A stretch of DNA of 33,410 nt from Roseburia sp. (lineage in GTDB: Bacteria; Bacillota; Clostridia; Oscillospirales; Ruminococcaceae), in assembly GCA_023666265.1 (NCBI GenBank), contig JAMPCH010000031.1, positions 1 through 33,410 of the forward strand, given 5' to 3'. The position numbers were made by a program, and so were the translations under genes. The notes beneath the pieces were generated by a model, which was not told the origin of the DNA, did no database searches, and saw only the letters and a program-made list of their open reading frames with translations. The stretch's first letter is position 1. Each line of letters starts with the position of its first letter. Of the stretch, positions 32,576-33,410 are shown in pieces.

Positions 32576-33410
32576 GTGATCAAAACGTCCCCCTTTTTTG
32601 AAGGCGCGGAAAGCCGCGCTCCTGCCCTAAAAGAGACCGCGTATAAATACGGGATCGCGATGGTCGTCCTCGTTTTAAACAACGTCGCCGCGCCGATCCT
32701 TTTTTCGCTCCTTTTCGCCCTGAGCGGGCTTCGCCCCGAGGAGGGGAGCGACGGATACTACGCGGCGGTCATGCTTTTAAACGAGCTGTCGGCGTATACC
32801 TTCCCGATCCTGATCCTTCGGCGGCTTTTCGCGCGAGAGCGGGCGGCTTTTACGCCCGACCTCGGGTACGGGCGCTTTCCCGGCGATTCGCTCGCCCTGT
32901 TCCTCGGCGGGGTCGCGGCGGGGTCGCTCGGCTCGATCGCGACCGAGCTGATCGGCGAGGCGCTCGACCGCCTCTTTGGGACGGGCGAGATCCCCGAGGC
33001 GTTCGGCGATATGAAGCCCCAAAGCCCCGCCCAGCTCGGCGTTTTTATGTTCTGTATCTGTGTGATCGCGCCGCTCGCCGAGGAATATCTCTTCCGCGAC
33101 CTCCTCTTAAAGCCGCTCCGGCTCTATCACGACCTCGCCGCCGTCCTTTTCGGGGGGCTGACCTTTGGGCTTTATCACGGGAATTTTGACCAGTTCGCCT
33201 ACGCCGCCCTTCTCGGCGGGTTTTATTCGGTCGCCGCCGTCCGCGCGAATTCGATCCGCCCGACGGTGCTGTTTCACGCCGCGAATAACCTCGTCGTCTG
33301 TCTCGCAAGCTACCTTCCCGCCGCCGTCCCCGAGGCGGCGGATCTCGCCGCCGCCTTTTCCGCCGTGCTGAACGTGGCGCTCCCGATCGGCGCGGTCGCC
33401 GCGCTCCTCG
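32576..33410 (+). CDS. CPBP-family intramembrane metalloprotease (second, cut by window end)
   Basis: Open frame from GTG 32576 to the end of the window, at least 278 codons; it begins after an in-frame stop at 32546. GTG is preferred because ETAYKYG (encoded near 32630) matches KTAYKVG at the start of the upstream paralogue, so ATG 32660 would be too late; the ribosome binding site is weak. Motifs: APLAEEYLFRDLLLKPL (EExxxR), FGLYHGNFDQFAYAALLGG and VLFHAANNLV (HxxxN). It is a tandem duplicate of the preceding gene with strong divergence. A bracket motif copy (32593-32635) lies inside the first codons and would encode SPFFEGAESRAPAL. Confidence 0.82.
   Translation, partial: MIKTSPFFEGAESRAPALKETAYKYGIAMVVLVLNNVAAPILFSLLFALSGLRPEEGSDGYYAAVMLLNELSAYTFPILILRRLFARERAAFTPDLGYGRFPGDSLALFLGGVAAGSLGSIATELIGEALDRLFGTGEIPEAFGDMKPQSPAQLGVFMFCICVIAPLAEEYLFRDLLLKPLRLYHDLAAVLFGGLTFGLYHGNFDQFAYAALLGGFYSVAAVRANSIRPTVLFHAANNLVVCLASYLPAAVPEAADLAAAFSAVLNVALPIGAVAALL

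Overview
The window is a GC-rich (roughly 60 % in genes) bacterial chromosome segment, densely coded on both strands. It carries Firmicutes hallmarks: strong purine-rich ribosome binding sites, consensus sigma-A promoters (TTGACA, 17 bases, TATAAT), a MecA-like adaptor, lipoprotein signals and an SPxTG-type wall anchor. I infer an uncultured high-GC member of the Clostridia. Genus cannot be fixed from the sequence. No tRNA, rRNA, CRISPR array, transposase or phage structural gene was seen.

Layout. 1-151: tail of a wall-anchored protein and its terminator. 281-477: a palindromic element and a nested hairpin in front of a rhamnulokinase-like gene; then RNase R. 4155-4985: a lower-GC two-gene unit on the minus strand (JAMM-fold protein plus a 51-residue partner). 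5031-6970: MATE exporter and MarR regulator, also on the minus strand, with a palindromic operator. 7041-11153: RlmB methyltransferase followed by a 1090-residue protein with a coiled coil and a degenerate P-type ATPase core. 11273-14059: a lipoprotein, a secreted beta-solenoid-like protein and YajC. 14200-15393: a membrane-anchored DUF4015-like protein. 15479-15721: an inverted-repeat element. 15758-18599: an rnfD-rnfE-rnfA operon. 18689-22378: MecA-like protein, ribulose-phosphate epimerase, glutamate dehydrogenase, DUF554 protein. 22807-23688: MscS channel. 23946-29182: a full livJHMGF branched-chain amino acid ABC importer ending in a very strong terminator. 29680-31062: GlmU. 31111-31418: a probable structured RNA. 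31459 to the end: two tandem CPBP intramembrane proteases, the second cut by the window edge.

Most genes are housekeeping or transport genes. The unusual content is of two kinds. First, two membrane systems look catalytically emptied: the Rnf-like D-E-A module lacks the FMN-acceptor threonine and three of the four membrane Fe-S cysteines and has no B, C or G subunit beside it, and the P-type ATPase-like protein has lost its phosphorylation, TGD and hinge motifs. Second, the intergenic DNA is full of related structures. A T-run followed by GGGAAGGMG, in either orientation, brackets many gene gaps. A family of nested hairpins keeps its CCAAA internal loops and GGA-containing apical loops while the stem sequences change together.
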